Positions 41,917 through 51,491 of a stretch of 64,000 nucleotides of DNA are shown here, piece after piece. The notes beneath the pieces were generated by a model. It was not told the DNA's origin. It made no database searches and worked only from the letters and a program-made list of their open reading frames with translations. Each line of letters opens with the position of its first letter. Position 1 is the first letter of the stretch. This DNA comes from Woeseia sp. (GTDB lineage Bacteria; Pseudomonadota; Gammaproteobacteria; Steroidobacterales; UBA11654). The stretch spans positions 481,542-545,541 of the forward strand of contig BPCL01000001.1 of assembly GCA_019653755.1 (NCBI GenBank), written 5' to 3'. A program made the translations under genes and the position numbers.

Positions 41917-42832
41917 CTCAATGAAATTAATTGATGAGCGTAATGCAGATATTCTAATTTATATCAACGGTGAATTACTTCCAAGAAATGAGGCTAAAAT
42001 TTCTGTATTCGACAGTGCAGTTCAAGGAGGGGATGCTGTTTGGGAAGGCTTGAGAGTATACAACGGTAGAATTGCAGCATTAAATGATCATCTACAAAGA
42101 CTTCAAAACTCAGCAAAAGCATTAATGTTCAAGGATGTTCCTTCTATAAAAGAAGTTAAAGAAGCTCTATTTAAAACTCTCGAAGCAAATGGGATGTGGG
42201 ATCAAACCCATGTAAGATTAACCTTAACCAGAGGAGAAAAGATTACTTCTGGAATGAATCCATCTTTGAATCAGTCTGGATGCACACTTATTGTTTTAGC
42301 TGAGTGGAAGCCACCAGTCTATTCAAATTCTGGAATAAAAGTTATCACCTCTTCTATACGAAGAAATTCACCTCATTTTCTTGATTCTAAAATTCATCAT
42401 AATAATCTTTTGAATAATATTTTGGCAATTATTGAAGCCAATGTTAGTGGGGTCGATAGTGCCATCATGCTCGATAATAATGGCTTTATATCAGAAACAA
42501 ATGACACCAATATTTTTATAGTGATTAAAGGTGAAGTACATACTCCTACTGGCGATAGTTGCTTACCAGGAATAACTCGAAAAATGATTATTGATATAGC
42601 ACAAAATGAGGGTATAAAAGTTCTAGAAAGGAACATTTCAATCTCTGAACTTTATTCAGCAGACGAAGTATTTACTTCCGGCACTATGGGTGAGATCACT
42701 CCTATTTTGGAGGCTGATGGAAGAATTATTAGTCAAGGGAATCAAGGTTCAATAACAAAAAAAATGCAGTTGCTACATTCAGAATATGCCTTTAAAAATG
42801 GTGAATCAGTTCCTTTCCAAAAACCTGAATAA
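41909..42832 (+). CDS. Class IV (branched-chain-type) aminotransferase
   Basis: PLP enzyme of fold type IV, about 300 residues. It has ILIYINGELLPRNEAKISVFDSAVQGGDAVWEGLRVYNG, the catalytic Lys in FLDSKIHHNNLLNNILA, ISETNDTNIFIV and EVFTSGTMGEITPI, as in BCAT/DAAT/ADCL enzymes. Which amino acid it acts on cannot be told by eye. It starts inside the sulfotransferase-like gene (ATG 41909 or 41921), so both are translated together. Convergent ABC genes lie downstream. Confidence 0.88.
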   Translation: MGNSMKLIDERNADILIYINGELLPRNEAKISVFDSAVQGGDAVWEGLRVYNGRIAALNDHLQRLQNSAKALMFKDVPSIKEVKEALFKTLEANGMWDQTHVRLTLTRGEKITSGMNPSLNQSGCTLIVLAEWKPPVYSNSGIKVITSSIRRNSPHFLDSKIHHNNLLNNILAIIEANVSGVDSAIMLDNNGFISETNDTNIFIVIKGEVHTPTGDSCLPGITRKMIIDIAQNEGIKVLERNISISELYSADEVFTSGTMGEITPILEADGRIISQGNQGSITKKMQLLHSEYAFKNGESVPFQKPE

Positions 42833-42886
42833 TATTTAGTGTCTAAATATTATAAAGATGACTTGTTTAAAGGACCTCTCATCTCG

Positions 42887-43975
42887 CTAACCTGCTACCT
42901 CTTTCCAAACAAAAAACTTAGTTGCCACAATAAAGCTTAGTATTATCCATATGAATAAACCTAGTGTGTTTAGGTTGATCATCAACAAAGAAACTCCATC
43001 ATTAGCTATATCTCTTAACCCAGTGGCAATGACACTCAAAGGGAGAATATGAGCAATCGGTTGTATCATATCGGGTAGAGAGTTAATCGGAAAAAAAACA
43101 CCTGATAAGATTAACTGAGGGAAAGTAAATGATGTCACAATAGGTCTAATGGCTTCTTGTGTCTTTGCAATGCTACCAAAACTAAATCCCAAGCAAAGAA
43201 AAATAAAACTTCCAATTACAATCATGCCGTAAAGTGATAAGAGACTACCCACTATTTTTATGTCTAAAAGAAGTATCGCTAGACCAAGAACGACGGATAG
43301 TTGCATGAGAACAATTACAATTCTAGAAACTACAATTGAAATAATAAAATCCTGGGGTTTTATAGGGGTTACAAATAATCTTTTTAAGATTCCTCTGCGT
43401 CTGTATTCAACTATATTAAAACCACTGCCAGCAATACTAAGATTCATCAGCATAAAAGCCAGTAATCCAGGCAATAAGAAGTCAACATAACGTTGGGGTC
43501 TTGATTTAACATCCTCTACCTTAATCATGAACATAGGCTGTGTATTCCTTAAGCTTCTTTCAATAGAGAGTAGACTTTTACTGATAGCTTCTTTAATTGA
43601 CCCAATCTGCCTTACTTGAGAAGCATCAAGTAATAGTTTTATCTCAGCGGTTTCGTCAATGGAGTTGAAGCTTTCGGGAATGATAATGATAGCTGTTTGG
43701 TCACCCAAGAATAATTGCCGTTTAAGCTCACTCTCTTCGCCTTTGGTTACATTAAAAAGAGGCTCTTCTTCGACGAGCTCAGAAAACTCTTGAGATATGG
43801 TATTACTCGAATTATTAACTAGACCTAAATTTATCGGCTCTGATTCACCTCCAAAAAAAACAAATACCCCCATAAAGATTAGAGGAAACAAAAGATTAAA
43901 TATTATTGATTGACGATCCCTAAAAAATATTTTTAAGAATACTTGTGCTAAATGCATTTGTTTACTGGTAAACAT
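42887..43975 (-). CDS. ABC-2 type transporter permease
   Basis: Membrane component of an ABC exporter, about 362 residues. There is one N-terminal helix (LIFPLIFMGVFVFFGG), a large periplasmic domain of about 150 residues and then five to six helices with the ABC-2 signature region FLLPGLLAFMLMNLSIAGSGFNIVEYRRRGILKRLFVTPI. I use the ATG at 43975, one base after the ATPase stop. It follows the ATPase gene on the same strand. Substrate is unknown; such two-gene systems export drugs, lipids or polysaccharides. Confidence 0.9.
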   Translation of the reverse strand: MFTSKQMHLAQVFLKIFFRDRQSIIFNLLFPLIFMGVFVFFGGESEPINLGLVNNSSNTISQEFSELVEEEPLFNVTKGEESELKRQLFLGDQTAIIIIPESFNSIDETAEIKLLLDASQVRQIGSIKEAISKSLLSIERSLRNTQPMFMIKVEDVKSRPQRYVDFLLPGLLAFMLMNLSIAGSGFNIVEYRRRGILKRLFVTPIKPQDFIISIVVSRIVIVLMQLSVVLGLAILLLDIKIVGSLLSLYGMIVIGSFIFLCLGFSFGSIAKTQEAIRPIVTSFTFPQLILSGVFFPINSLPDMIQPIAHILPLSVIATGLRDIANDGVSLLMINLNTLGLFIWIILSFIVATKFFVWKEVAG

Positions 43976-43976
43976 T

Positions 43977-44741
43977 TTAATCTCTAAGCCTATGGTCCGT
44001 AAGGGCAAGAAATACGTCTTCCAGATTACCTTTTAAAGTCTCTTGTATAGGTTCAGATGCATATTCATCAATTAAGCCCTGAGGGGTATCTTCTGCAATC
44101 AATTTGCCCTTATCCATAATAGCAATTCGATCACATAAACTCTCTGCCTCTTCCATATTATGGGTAGTCAAAACTATAGTCATTCCTCCGACATTTAACT
44201 CTCTTACAAGGTTCCAAAGATTACGTTTTGCTTGGGGATCTAAGCCTGTTGTCGGCTCATCAAGGAATAGTACCTTAGGATTATTAACTAGGGCGCATGC
44301 AATTGAGAAGCGCTGCTTCTGCCCTCCAGACAATTCTTTTGGTTTCGCGCTCTCTTTAGTAAGTAAACCAACTTTCTCCAATAAGTTCTTTGTATTGATC
44401 TCATTAGAATAAAGTTTGCCAAAGAGAATAAGAAGTTCAGATAGATTCAAGCTTTCAAAGTACTCATTAGCTTGGAGTTGCACTCCAATTATTTCTTTGA
44501 TCTTAAATGCATTATTGCTTACATCTAATCCATCTATTAAAGCAGATCCGCCATTAATATCCTTAAGACCTTCAAGCATTTCGAGAGTTGTAGTTTTACC
44601 GGCTCCGTTAGGACCTAGGATACCGTATACCTCACCCAATCTTATATTAAATGTAATCCCATCAACTGCATTAAAAGAATCTTTCTTATTTCCAGGTAGA
44701 GGGTAGGTCTTGAGAAGATTTTTAACTTCAATAATATTCAT
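43977..44741 (-). CDS. ABC transporter ATP-binding protein
   Basis: Energises the downstream ABC-2 permease. From ATG 44741 (MNIIEVKNLLKTY) it has the Walker A GILGPNGAGKTTT, Q-loop GVQLQANEYF, ABC signature LSGGQKQRFSIACAL, Walker B VLFLDEPTTGLDPQ and the H-loop TTHNMEEAE. About 254 residues. It lies 30 bases after tRNA-Glu on the same strand. Confidence 0.93.
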   Translation of the reverse strand: MNIIEVKNLLKTYPLPGNKKDSFNAVDGITFNIRLGEVYGILGPNGAGKTTTLEMLEGLKDINGGSALIDGLDVSNNAFKIKEIIGVQLQANEYFESLNLSELLILFGKLYSNEINTKNLLEKVGLLTKESAKPKELSGGQKQRFSIACALVNNPKVLFLDEPTTGLDPQAKRNLWNLVRELNVGGMTIVLTTHNMEEAESLCDRIAIMDKGKLIAEDTPQGLIDEYASEPIQETLKGNLEDVFLALTDHRLRD

Positions 44742-44770
44742 AATTATTACCACAAGGCTTAAAGAAAGTC

Positions 44771-44846
44771 TGGCGTCCCCAGGGGGATTCGAACCCCCGT
44801 TGCCGCCGTGAAAGGGCGGTGTCCTAGGCCTCTAGACGATGGGGAC
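44771..44846 (-). tRNA. tRNA-Glu (anticodon TTC)
   Basis: On the minus strand a complete cloverleaf: acceptor GTCCCC pairing with GGGGAC, D arm GTCTAGAGGCCTAGGAC, anticodon arm CCGCCCTTTCACGGCGG with anticodon TTC, T arm CGGGGGTTCGAATCCCCC. The 3' CCA is encoded (44771-44773). It is 76 bases including CCA. Confidence 0.97.
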
Positions 44847-44870
44847 CTAAGTCAATCTAAGAGTAACTAG

Positions 44871-44876
44871 ATTATA
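44871..44876 (-). promoter_or_regulatory. Candidate -10 box upstream of tRNA-Glu
   Basis: TATAAT on the minus strand, about 24 bases before the tRNA 5' end. Only a weak -35 is visible. This would start a transcript carrying tRNA-Glu and perhaps the ABC genes. Confidence 0.5.
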
Positions 44877-44904
44877 GGTGTGAAGTATATTGAAAAATAA
44901 TCTT

Positions 44905-47637
44905 TCAATCCAACTTTAAAATTTCTATTTTCCCTAAATCTAGTTCTCTTATACCTTGTTCTATTTTAGATAAATCACCAACTATGACCCAAGTCCATAT
45001 ACTGGGATCAATATATCTTTCAGCAGCGGTGTTTATATCATCTATGGTCATTGATCTATATTTTGCCGGAAGATTGTCTAGGAAATCATCTTCTCGATCA
45101 AAAGAAACAATACCTGATAAACCTGACATTAGTGAGCCGAATGTTTCAAAGTCTCCAATAAGACCGAGAGATAGATCATTAACTATCGCCTCAAGCTCTT
45201 CATTCTTAGCTGGATTAGATGATAGGTATTCATCATATTCCCTGATAATCTCTTGAATTGAATCCACAGTCTTATCGGTTTGAACAGGTGCGCTCACAAG
45301 CATAGGTCTGGGTCCCTTATATTGGGAAAGCCTCGTTCGGACACCATATGACCAGCTTTTATCTTCCCTTAGATTCATATTCAATCTTGAAGTGAAGCTT
45401 CCACCAATAACGCGATTCATTAGATCGATATCAATCTCATCAGGGGTTCGCATACCTGGCATAAGCTGACCCGCGACTATCAATGACTGCACAGCTCCTG
45501 GTTTATCAATAAGAAACACTCTTCTTGAATCAGGTTCTTTATTGATTGTGTAAACAAGTTGGGCTCCCTTAAGCATCCTATTTTCAGGCCAAGATCCAAA
45601 TTGGGCTTCAAGGATTGGTAGAATTTCATCAAGGGTTGTATCACCGACCAGAATTAGAGTTCCATTACTTGGAGCTATAAAACGGTTTTTATAGTTGATC
45701 AAGTCATCTCGGCTCATCCATTGAATCGATTCTCTAGTCCCGTTACCACTAAAAGGTTTTGCATAGGGATGATCTTCCCCATAAAGAATCTCAGGAATAA
45801 GATTCGAAACCATACCATTAGGTGTCGATAATGATTGATCAATTGCAGCTAACCATCTTATTTTCTTTCTATCAATTTCCTCTTGATCAAAGGTAGGCTC
45901 AGTAATGACCTCAAACATAATCTCTATTGATTCCTCAAAACTAGATTTGAGAGAAGAGATATTAATACTCGAACTATCTAACCCAGTACTGGTGTATAAA
46001 TCTGTGCCCAGTTCCTCTAATTGATCACTTAATTCTAGAGCATTAAAACTCTTACTCCCTTCTGTCAACATGGACATTGTGAAATTAGCTAAGCCTGGTT
46101 GCCCTAAAGGATCAGTGGCATGCCCAGATTTAATTTGAAAAGATAAATTAATCATTGGAACATCGTGTCGCTCAGCTAAAACAACTTCCAAGCCATTAGA
46201 GAGTTTTGCTCTTTGAATTTCTGGTAGATCTAGTTCAGGAAATTCTGTGGGAAAAGGAAGCTTGCTTCTATCGGCAGTAGACTCCGAGTCATAACTTCTA
46301 TTCTCTTCGGGGATCACAGTTAAAACATAAGCACCATCCGTGAGCCAAGTATTAGCGGTTTCTTTTATTTCTTTATTCGTGATCTCCATTATTCCGTTTA
46401 TAAACTCAAGATATGCTCCAGGGTTGCCTGAATACACTTCTGAATAGGCTAGGAGGTCTGATTTTCCTCCAAATCCCCCTACTCTTTGCAAACCCTTTAT
46501 CGATGAGGCACGAATGGATGTTTTGGTATTTTTAAGACGTTTAGCGCTAGGGCCTTTCTTGATAAAGTCACTCAAAGCCTTGTCCATTGCATCTTCAAGA
46601 TCATCTAAGGATCTACCGTTAGCCAAATCTACTGCGATCCAAAATTGTCCTGCTATTTCTCGATCGTAATAAAAGGCAGACACGCTTGTTGCTAATTGTC
46701 TCTTATAAACAAGTTCTTGGTATAAGGCTGAATTCTTGCCTCCTGTAAGTAAACTTGCCAATAACTCAAAGTGAGCATGCTCTGGTGATCCTATCTCGGG
46801 AGTGTTCCAAACTTTATAAATTCTTGCATTAGGAACACGGTCGTACATAATTTCCCTTTTTTCGCCAGATCTTTTAGCAATCCATTTTTTCTTCTTTATC
46901 GGCGACGGGCCTGGAGGGATGTCTCCAAAATACTTGGTGACAATTTTTTTAGCTTCATCCACATTGATATCACCCGCAAGAGATAGTACTGCATTGTTTG
47001 GACCATAATAAGTTTTGAACCAGAGTTGAACATCCTCTAGAGTTGCTGCATTTAAATCCTCCATAGAGCCAATTGTGGTCCAAGAATAAGGATGGCCTAC
47101 AGGAAAAGTTGCTTTTGATGCCTGAATGAAAACTCTGCCATAGGGTTGGTTTTCCCCTTGTCTTTTTTCATTCTGGACCACTCCTCTTTGCTCATCGAGC
47201 TTTTCTTGGTTTACAACTCCCAATAAGTGTCCCATGCGATCAGATTCCATCCATAAAGCAAGATCAAGAGCTGGTGTGGGCACATTCTCAAAATAATTGG
47301 TTCGATCATTATTTGTGGTTCCATTCATATTAGTTGCACCAACTTGCTGAAAGGGTCCAAAATACTCATTGTTATAATTCTCTGTGCCGTTAAACATCAA
47401 GTGCTCAAATAGATGGGCAAAACCAGTTTTTCCAGGAAGTTCATCCTTAGATCCCACGTGATACCAAACATTAACTGCGACCACAGGGATTTTTCTGTCT
47501 TCATGAACAATGACTCTAAGTCCATTAGGAAGAGTAAATTTATCGTATTTAATATCTGGTAGTTGCTCTGAAGCTATAACCGATAGTGGTGAAAATACAA
47601 TCACGAAATAGAGAAAATATTTTTTAAAAATAGTCAT
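44905..47637 (-). CDS. M16-family zinc protease, two-domain, secreted
   Basis: A 910-residue periplasmic insulinase/pitrilysin-like peptidase. Residues 1-23 are a signal peptide. The inverted zinc motif HLFEH is at residues 75-79 in GFAHLFEHLMFNGTENY, and the downstream catalytic helix has NEKRQGENQPYGR with the third-ligand Glu region. The second M16 half begins about LPEIQRAKLSNGLEVVLAERHDVPMI and lacks the HxxEH motif, as usual for the non-catalytic half. It ends NIDWVIVGDLSKIE-type sequence (WTWVIVGDLSKI). Substrates are unknown, probably oligopeptides. Confidence 0.92.
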   Translation of the reverse strand: MTIFKKYFLYFVIVFSPLSVIASEQLPDIKYDKFTLPNGLRVIVHEDRKIPVVAVNVWYHVGSKDELPGKTGFAHLFEHLMFNGTENYNNEYFGPFQQVGATNMNGTTNNDRTNYFENVPTPALDLALWMESDRMGHLLGVVNQEKLDEQRGVVQNEKRQGENQPYGRVFIQASKATFPVGHPYSWTTIGSMEDLNAATLEDVQLWFKTYYGPNNAVLSLAGDINVDEAKKIVTKYFGDIPPGPSPIKKKKWIAKRSGEKREIMYDRVPNARIYKVWNTPEIGSPEHAHFELLASLLTGGKNSALYQELVYKRQLATSVSAFYYDREIAGQFWIAVDLANGRSLDDLEDAMDKALSDFIKKGPSAKRLKNTKTSIRASSIKGLQRVGGFGGKSDLLAYSEVYSGNPGAYLEFINGIMEITNKEIKETANTWLTDGAYVLTVIPEENRSYDSESTADRSKLPFPTEFPELDLPEIQRAKLSNGLEVVLAERHDVPMINLSFQIKSGHATDPLGQPGLANFTMSMLTEGSKSFNALELSDQLEELGTDLYTSTGLDSSSINISSLKSSFEESIEIMFEVITEPTFDQEEIDRKKIRWLAAIDQSLSTPNGMVSNLIPEILYGEDHPYAKPFSGNGTRESIQWMSRDDLINYKNRFIAPSNGTLILVGDTTLDEILPILEAQFGSWPENRMLKGAQLVYTINKEPDSRRVFLIDKPGAVQSLIVAGQLMPGMRTPDEIDIDLMNRVIGGSFTSRLNMNLREDKSWSYGVRTRLSQYKGPRPMLVSAPVQTDKTVDSIQEIIREYDEYLSSNPAKNEELEAIVNDLSLGLIGDFETFGSLMSGLSGIVSFDREDDFLDNLPAKYRSMTIDDINTAAERYIDPSIWTWVIVGDLSKIEQGIRELDLGKIEILKLD

Positions 47638-47694
47638 AATAATCTTTTTGTTTTAATTATAAATTCATGAAATGATATAAGCATTGGAAGGGAA

Positions 47695-48858
47695 ATGAAA
47701 CTTGATTTAAGGATAATTACAATTTGTTCATTGTTGCTGTTCCATAACACAATGACAATGAGCAACTCATCAGATGCTTTCTCAGATTCTATAGATAACC
47801 TTTTTGAAAATAGAAGTCTCAAGCCAGGTTGTGCTGTAGGTGTTATTGAGGACGGTAAATATATTCATAAACGTGGATATGGCTATGCCAATCTTGAGCA
47901 TGAAGTTAAAATTGATGCAGACACAATTTTTAGAATTGGCTCAGTCAGCAAGCAATTTACGACGATGGCAATCGCAATTCTTGAAGAGAAAGGGTTGCTC
48001 TCATTTGAAGATGAGATGAAGACACATATACCTGATTTAATTGACTACGGTGAAATAGTTACCATTAACCAAATGATTCATCACTTCAGTGGATTGGGTG
48101 ATTATGAATACATGGATTATCCAGGTCGGTTTAAAAATGCAATTGACGAGGAATTTAGATGGGGCAATGAAGACTATCTAACCAATGATGAATTTCATGC
48201 GATGATCAAAACCTTGCCTCTGATAAGGAAACCTGAAAAAAAATTCTGGTACAGCAATACCGGGTATGTCTTACTGGCACTGGTGGCACAAAATGTCAGC
48301 GGTTTAAGCCTTAGGGAATTGGCAGATCAAGAAATCTTTTCACCATTAGGAATGGATAAATCTTTCTTCAATGATAATGTGAATTTACCCTTCAAAAACA
48401 GGGCTGATGCTTATTCACCAGTCAAAGACAGTCCTGGAACATACAGAATTAACGTCACTAACCTAAGTTGGGTGGGCGATGGGGGTGTCTATACTTCACT
48501 GAATGACTTTATAAAGTGGGATCAAAACTTCTACCGCAATAGCTTGGGTAAAGGTAGTCCCTCTTTAATAGAAACCATGGAAAAAACCTATTCACAGACA
48601 AAAGTAAAAAAGAGAAATCAGAAAATGATTAACGAACAAGAAAACGAACAAACGTATGCTTTTGCTCAAAATCTTGCTTATTACAATGGCTATAAACGAT
48701 GGTCACATTCTGGTTCTTGGGTTGGGTGGTTAGCTCATTATGCAAGACTGCCTGAAATTAACTTTTCTACTGTTGTGTTTTGCAACACCAATGAAATCGA
48801 TGCAACTATTATTGCAGACGAAATTATTGATCTTTATTTTGAGACTAGAAAAAACTAG
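47695..48858 (+). CDS. Secreted serine hydrolase of the beta-lactamase/class C fold
   Basis: A 387-residue protein with a signal peptide (about residues 1-22). The nucleophile motif SxxK is Ser83-Val-Ser-Lys86 in IGSVSKQFTTMAI, and the second motif YSN is Tyr186-Ser187-Asn188 in FWYSNTGYVLLALV. HHFSGLGDYEY is the family's HxSGL-like loop with an extra residue. The end has KRWSHSGSWVGWLAHYARLPE, the HSG third motif. More likely an esterase or D-peptidase than a true beta-lactamase. It is divergent from the M16 gene. Confidence 0.9.
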   Translation: MKLDLRIITICSLLLFHNTMTMSNSSDAFSDSIDNLFENRSLKPGCAVGVIEDGKYIHKRGYGYANLEHEVKIDADTIFRIGSVSKQFTTMAIAILEEKGLLSFEDEMKTHIPDLIDYGEIVTINQMIHHFSGLGDYEYMDYPGRFKNAIDEEFRWGNEDYLTNDEFHAMIKTLPLIRKPEKKFWYSNTGYVLLALVAQNVSGLSLRELADQEIFSPLGMDKSFFNDNVNLPFKNRADAYSPVKDSPGTYRINVTNLSWVGDGGVYTSLNDFIKWDQNFYRNSLGKGSPSLIETMEKTYSQTKVKKRNQKMINEQENEQTYAFAQNLAYYNGYKRWSHSGSWVGWLAHYARLPEINFSTVVFCNTNEIDATIIADEIIDLYFETRKN

Positions 48859-48861
48859 TTG

Positions 48862-50014
48862 TTAAAAAGCATTCTTTCCCGTTAAAGCACGGCCAACAGT
48901 TAACTGATGGATAGTTTCAGTACCCTCATAGGTGATCACACTTTCGAGATTCAGCATATGTCTAATCGGAACATATTCTGCACTGATGCCCGATCCTCCA
49001 AGCATATCTCTACAATCTCGAGCTATGTCTAGAGCCATTCTTACATTATTCCATTTTGCTAGTGAAACCTGTGTTGGGTTCATTCTTCCCTCATCTTTTA
49101 ATTGCCCCAAACGATGAGATAACAACCCAGCGTTTGTTATTCGTCTCTGCATGTCAGCCAGGCGTATTTGGATAGCTTGATTTTCATCCAAGGCTCTATC
49201 AAATAAAACTCTTGTCTTAGTGTATTCAATTAACTCTTCAAGACACGCTTCAGCAGCTCCTATGGCGCCCCATGAGATGCCGTATCGAGCTTGAGTTAAG
49301 CAACTCAAAGGGCCTTTCAGGCCAACGACTTCGGGCAGCATATTTTTATTAGGAACCCGAACGTTATCAAGAAATAATTCAGATGTAACCGATCCCTCTT
49401 AGTGAGAACTTATTATCAATTTCATTTGCAGTAAAACCCGAAGTTGATGTTTCGACTAGGAAACCCCTGATCCCATCTTCTGTGTTAGCCCAAATTAAAG
49501 CAAGGTCTGCTATCGAACCATTAGTAATCCACATTTTCGAACCGTTAATCACCCAATCATCGCCGTCTTTCTTTGCATGTGTCTTCATATTCGCTGGATC
49601 GGATCCGCCTTGAGACTCAGTTAAACCAAAACAACCGATAGCCTCTGCCTTAGCTAATTTTGGTAGCCATTCTTCTTTCTGTTCTTCACTACCAAAGGTA
49701 AAAATGGGATACATCACTAGACTGCTTTGCACAGAAACAAAACTTCTAACTCCACTATCACCACGTTCAAGTTCCTGGCATATCAAACCATAGCTAATAG
49801 AATTCATGCCCGCACAGCCATAACCCTCTATTGAACTTCCAAGAAGACCGAGTTCTGCAATCGGTTGTATTAACTGTTTAGGGAATGAGTGGCTCTCAAA
49901 ACAATCCTGGATAATGGGTTTAACATTCTCATCGACGAATCGTGAAACATTATTCCTCACAATTTGCTCTTCTTCGCTTAGGAGAGAGTTAATATCAAAT
50001 AGATCGATACTCAT
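48862..50014 (-). CDS. Acyl-CoA dehydrogenase, glutaryl-CoA-dehydrogenase-like (frameshifted)
   Basis: FAD enzyme of acyl-CoA oxidation. The N-terminal frame has SEEEQIVRNNVSRFVDENV, VQSSLVMYPIFTFGSEEQKEEWLPKLA, GCFGLTESQGGSDPANM and WITNGSIADL. A frame break near 49390 splits LRG and SVTSELFLDNVRVP. The second frame has LTQARYGISWGAIGAAEA, ARDMLGGSGISAEYVPIRHMLNLESVITYEGTETIHQL, where Glu of YEGT is the catalytic base of glutaryl-CoA dehydrogenases. It ends GRALTGKNAF. This suggests lysine/tryptophan or glutarate degradation, by homology. Length about 383 after repair. Confidence 0.88.
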
Positions 50015-50032
50015 TACCAAAAACCTATGTGC

Positions 50033-50341
50033 TTATAATATTTTATGTTTACCCTGAAGGATCTCTCTGAACATTCTCCAATCGCCTATAAAGCTATAAA
50101 AAGGGTATTTAAAGGTAGCTGGTTTATTTTTCTCAATAAAAAAGTGGCCTACCCAAGCCCAAGAATAACCTGATAATAAAGCATAGAATAAATACTTTGG
50201 CTCACCAGAGAAAATCATGAGGAGAATAAAGATAAGAGATAACCAAGTCCCTATAAAATGGAGGAGCTTGTTGTATTTATTCTTGTGTTCATCGATATAA
50301 AAAGGATAAAACTCTTCAAAACTAGTAAATTCACTTTTCAT
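50033..50341 (-). CDS. DUF962/Mpo1-like membrane protein
   Basis: A 102-residue membrane protein with FEEFYPFYIDEHKNKYNKLLHFIGT at the N-terminus, a family signature in which His residues are conserved, and the ending FFIEKNKPATFKYPFYSFIGDWRMF. Two or three hydrophobic helices lie between. Yeast Mpo1, of the same family, is a dioxygenase for 2-hydroxy fatty acids; a similar role here is inference. It precedes the acyl-CoA dehydrogenase by about 18 bases. Confidence 0.85.
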   Translation of the reverse strand: MKSEFTSFEEFYPFYIDEHKNKYNKLLHFIGTWLSLIFILLMIFSGEPKYLFYALLSGYSWAWVGHFFIEKNKPATFKYPFYSFIGDWRMFREILQGKHKIL

Positions 50342-50362
50342 AGAATCTATTCTACCACATGA

Positions 50363-51400
50363 TTATGTATTGAGCTTATCGGCTAAACTTAATAAAAGAT
50401 TCTCTGTGGTTTCCCAGTCAATACAAGCATCCGTAAGAGAAACTCCATACTTTAGGTTATCTGTTATTTTTTGATTACCTTCATGAATATTGCTTTCTAG
50501 CATCATTCCAATGATTGAATCGTTACCATTAACAACTTGGTTAATACAGTATTTGGCAACCTTTGGTTGAAGAGTGTAGTCTTTATTAGTGTTCCCGTGG
50601 CTACAGTCGACCATTATCCGACCAGGAAGATTTTCTTTTTCTAAACTTTTTTCACACGCACCAAGGCTTCTTTTATCATAATTGGGTTTGGCTCCACCTC
50701 TGAGAACAACATGAGTGTATTTATTTCCTTTGGTCTCATAGACAGTAACTCTACCCCCTTCATTGAGTCCAAGAAAATGATGGGACTCTCTTGAAGATTT
50801 TATAGCATTGATCGCCACAGATAATGATCCATCTGTTCCGTTTTTAAAACCAACTGGCGTAGATAAGCCACTTGCCATTTCTCTATGTGTTTGGGATTCA
50901 GCAGTCCTGGCTCCAATTGCTGTCCAACTGGTTAAATCACCTAAATACTGAGGCATAATTGGATCTAGTGCCTCAGTGGCCACACCAAGCCCCATTTCAT
51001 TGAGTTGGATCATCAATGACCTCGCAATATGAACACCCTTATCAATTTGGAAGGTATCGTCTATATTGGGGTCATTAATTAATCCTTTCCAACCAGTCGT
51101 AGTCCTTGGTTTTTCAAAATAAACCCTCATTAAAATCAAAAACTTGTCTTCTACAGCCTTTGCAAGTGTCTTTAAGCGTTCTGCGTAATCGATTGCTAAA
51201 TTGGTGTCATGGATCGAACACGGACCGACCACGATAACCAGTCGATCATCTTTGCCATCAAGGATTGACATCAAGGTCTTACGAGTCTGTAAAACAGTCT
51301 TCCTGGCAGACCTACTTAAAGGCAGGGTCGCCTTCAGTGCTTTTGGCGAAGGCAATTTCTCCTTCGCAACAACATTTATATTATGTATCTGTTCTCTCAT
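50363..51400 (-). CDS. aroG: 3-deoxy-7-phosphoheptulonate (DAHP) synthase, class I
   Basis: First enzyme of the shikimate pathway. The 345-residue protein has VVGPCSIHD, LMRVYFEKPRTTTGWKGLINDP, TEALDPIMPQYLGDL, WTAIGARTAESQTHREMASGLSTPVGFKNGTDG, VLRGGAKPNY and MVDCSHGNTNKD. All are class I AroF/G/H features. The feedback paralog (Phe, Tyr or Trp) is not clear. It lies 91 bases from the next upstream gene. Confidence 0.94.
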   Translation of the reverse strand: MREQIHNINVVAKEKLPSPKALKATLPLSRSARKTVLQTRKTLMSILDGKDDRLVIVVGPCSIHDTNLAIDYAERLKTLAKAVEDKFLILMRVYFEKPRTTTGWKGLINDPNIDDTFQIDKGVHIARSLMIQLNEMGLGVATEALDPIMPQYLGDLTSWTAIGARTAESQTHREMASGLSTPVGFKNGTDGSLSVAINAIKSSRESHHFLGLNEGGRVTVYETKGNKYTHVVLRGGAKPNYDKRSLGACEKSLEKENLPGRIMVDCSHGNTNKDYTLQPKVAKYCINQVVNGNDSIIGMMLESNIHEGNQKITDNLKYGVSLTDACIDWETTENLLLSLADKLNT

Positions 51401-51491
51401 TCAAATAACAATTATGTTTATATCTCTTTTAGGGCTGAACAGTGTAATAAAACAAAAAAAATAAATATATCAATAATTAATAAATTATTTA

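Noticed and set aside
47695..48858. Calling the SxxK/YSN protein a beta-lactamase resistance gene.
   Set aside because: The extra residue in the HxSGL loop and general sequence fit class C-fold esterases and peptidases as well; no evidence for antibiotic hydrolysis.
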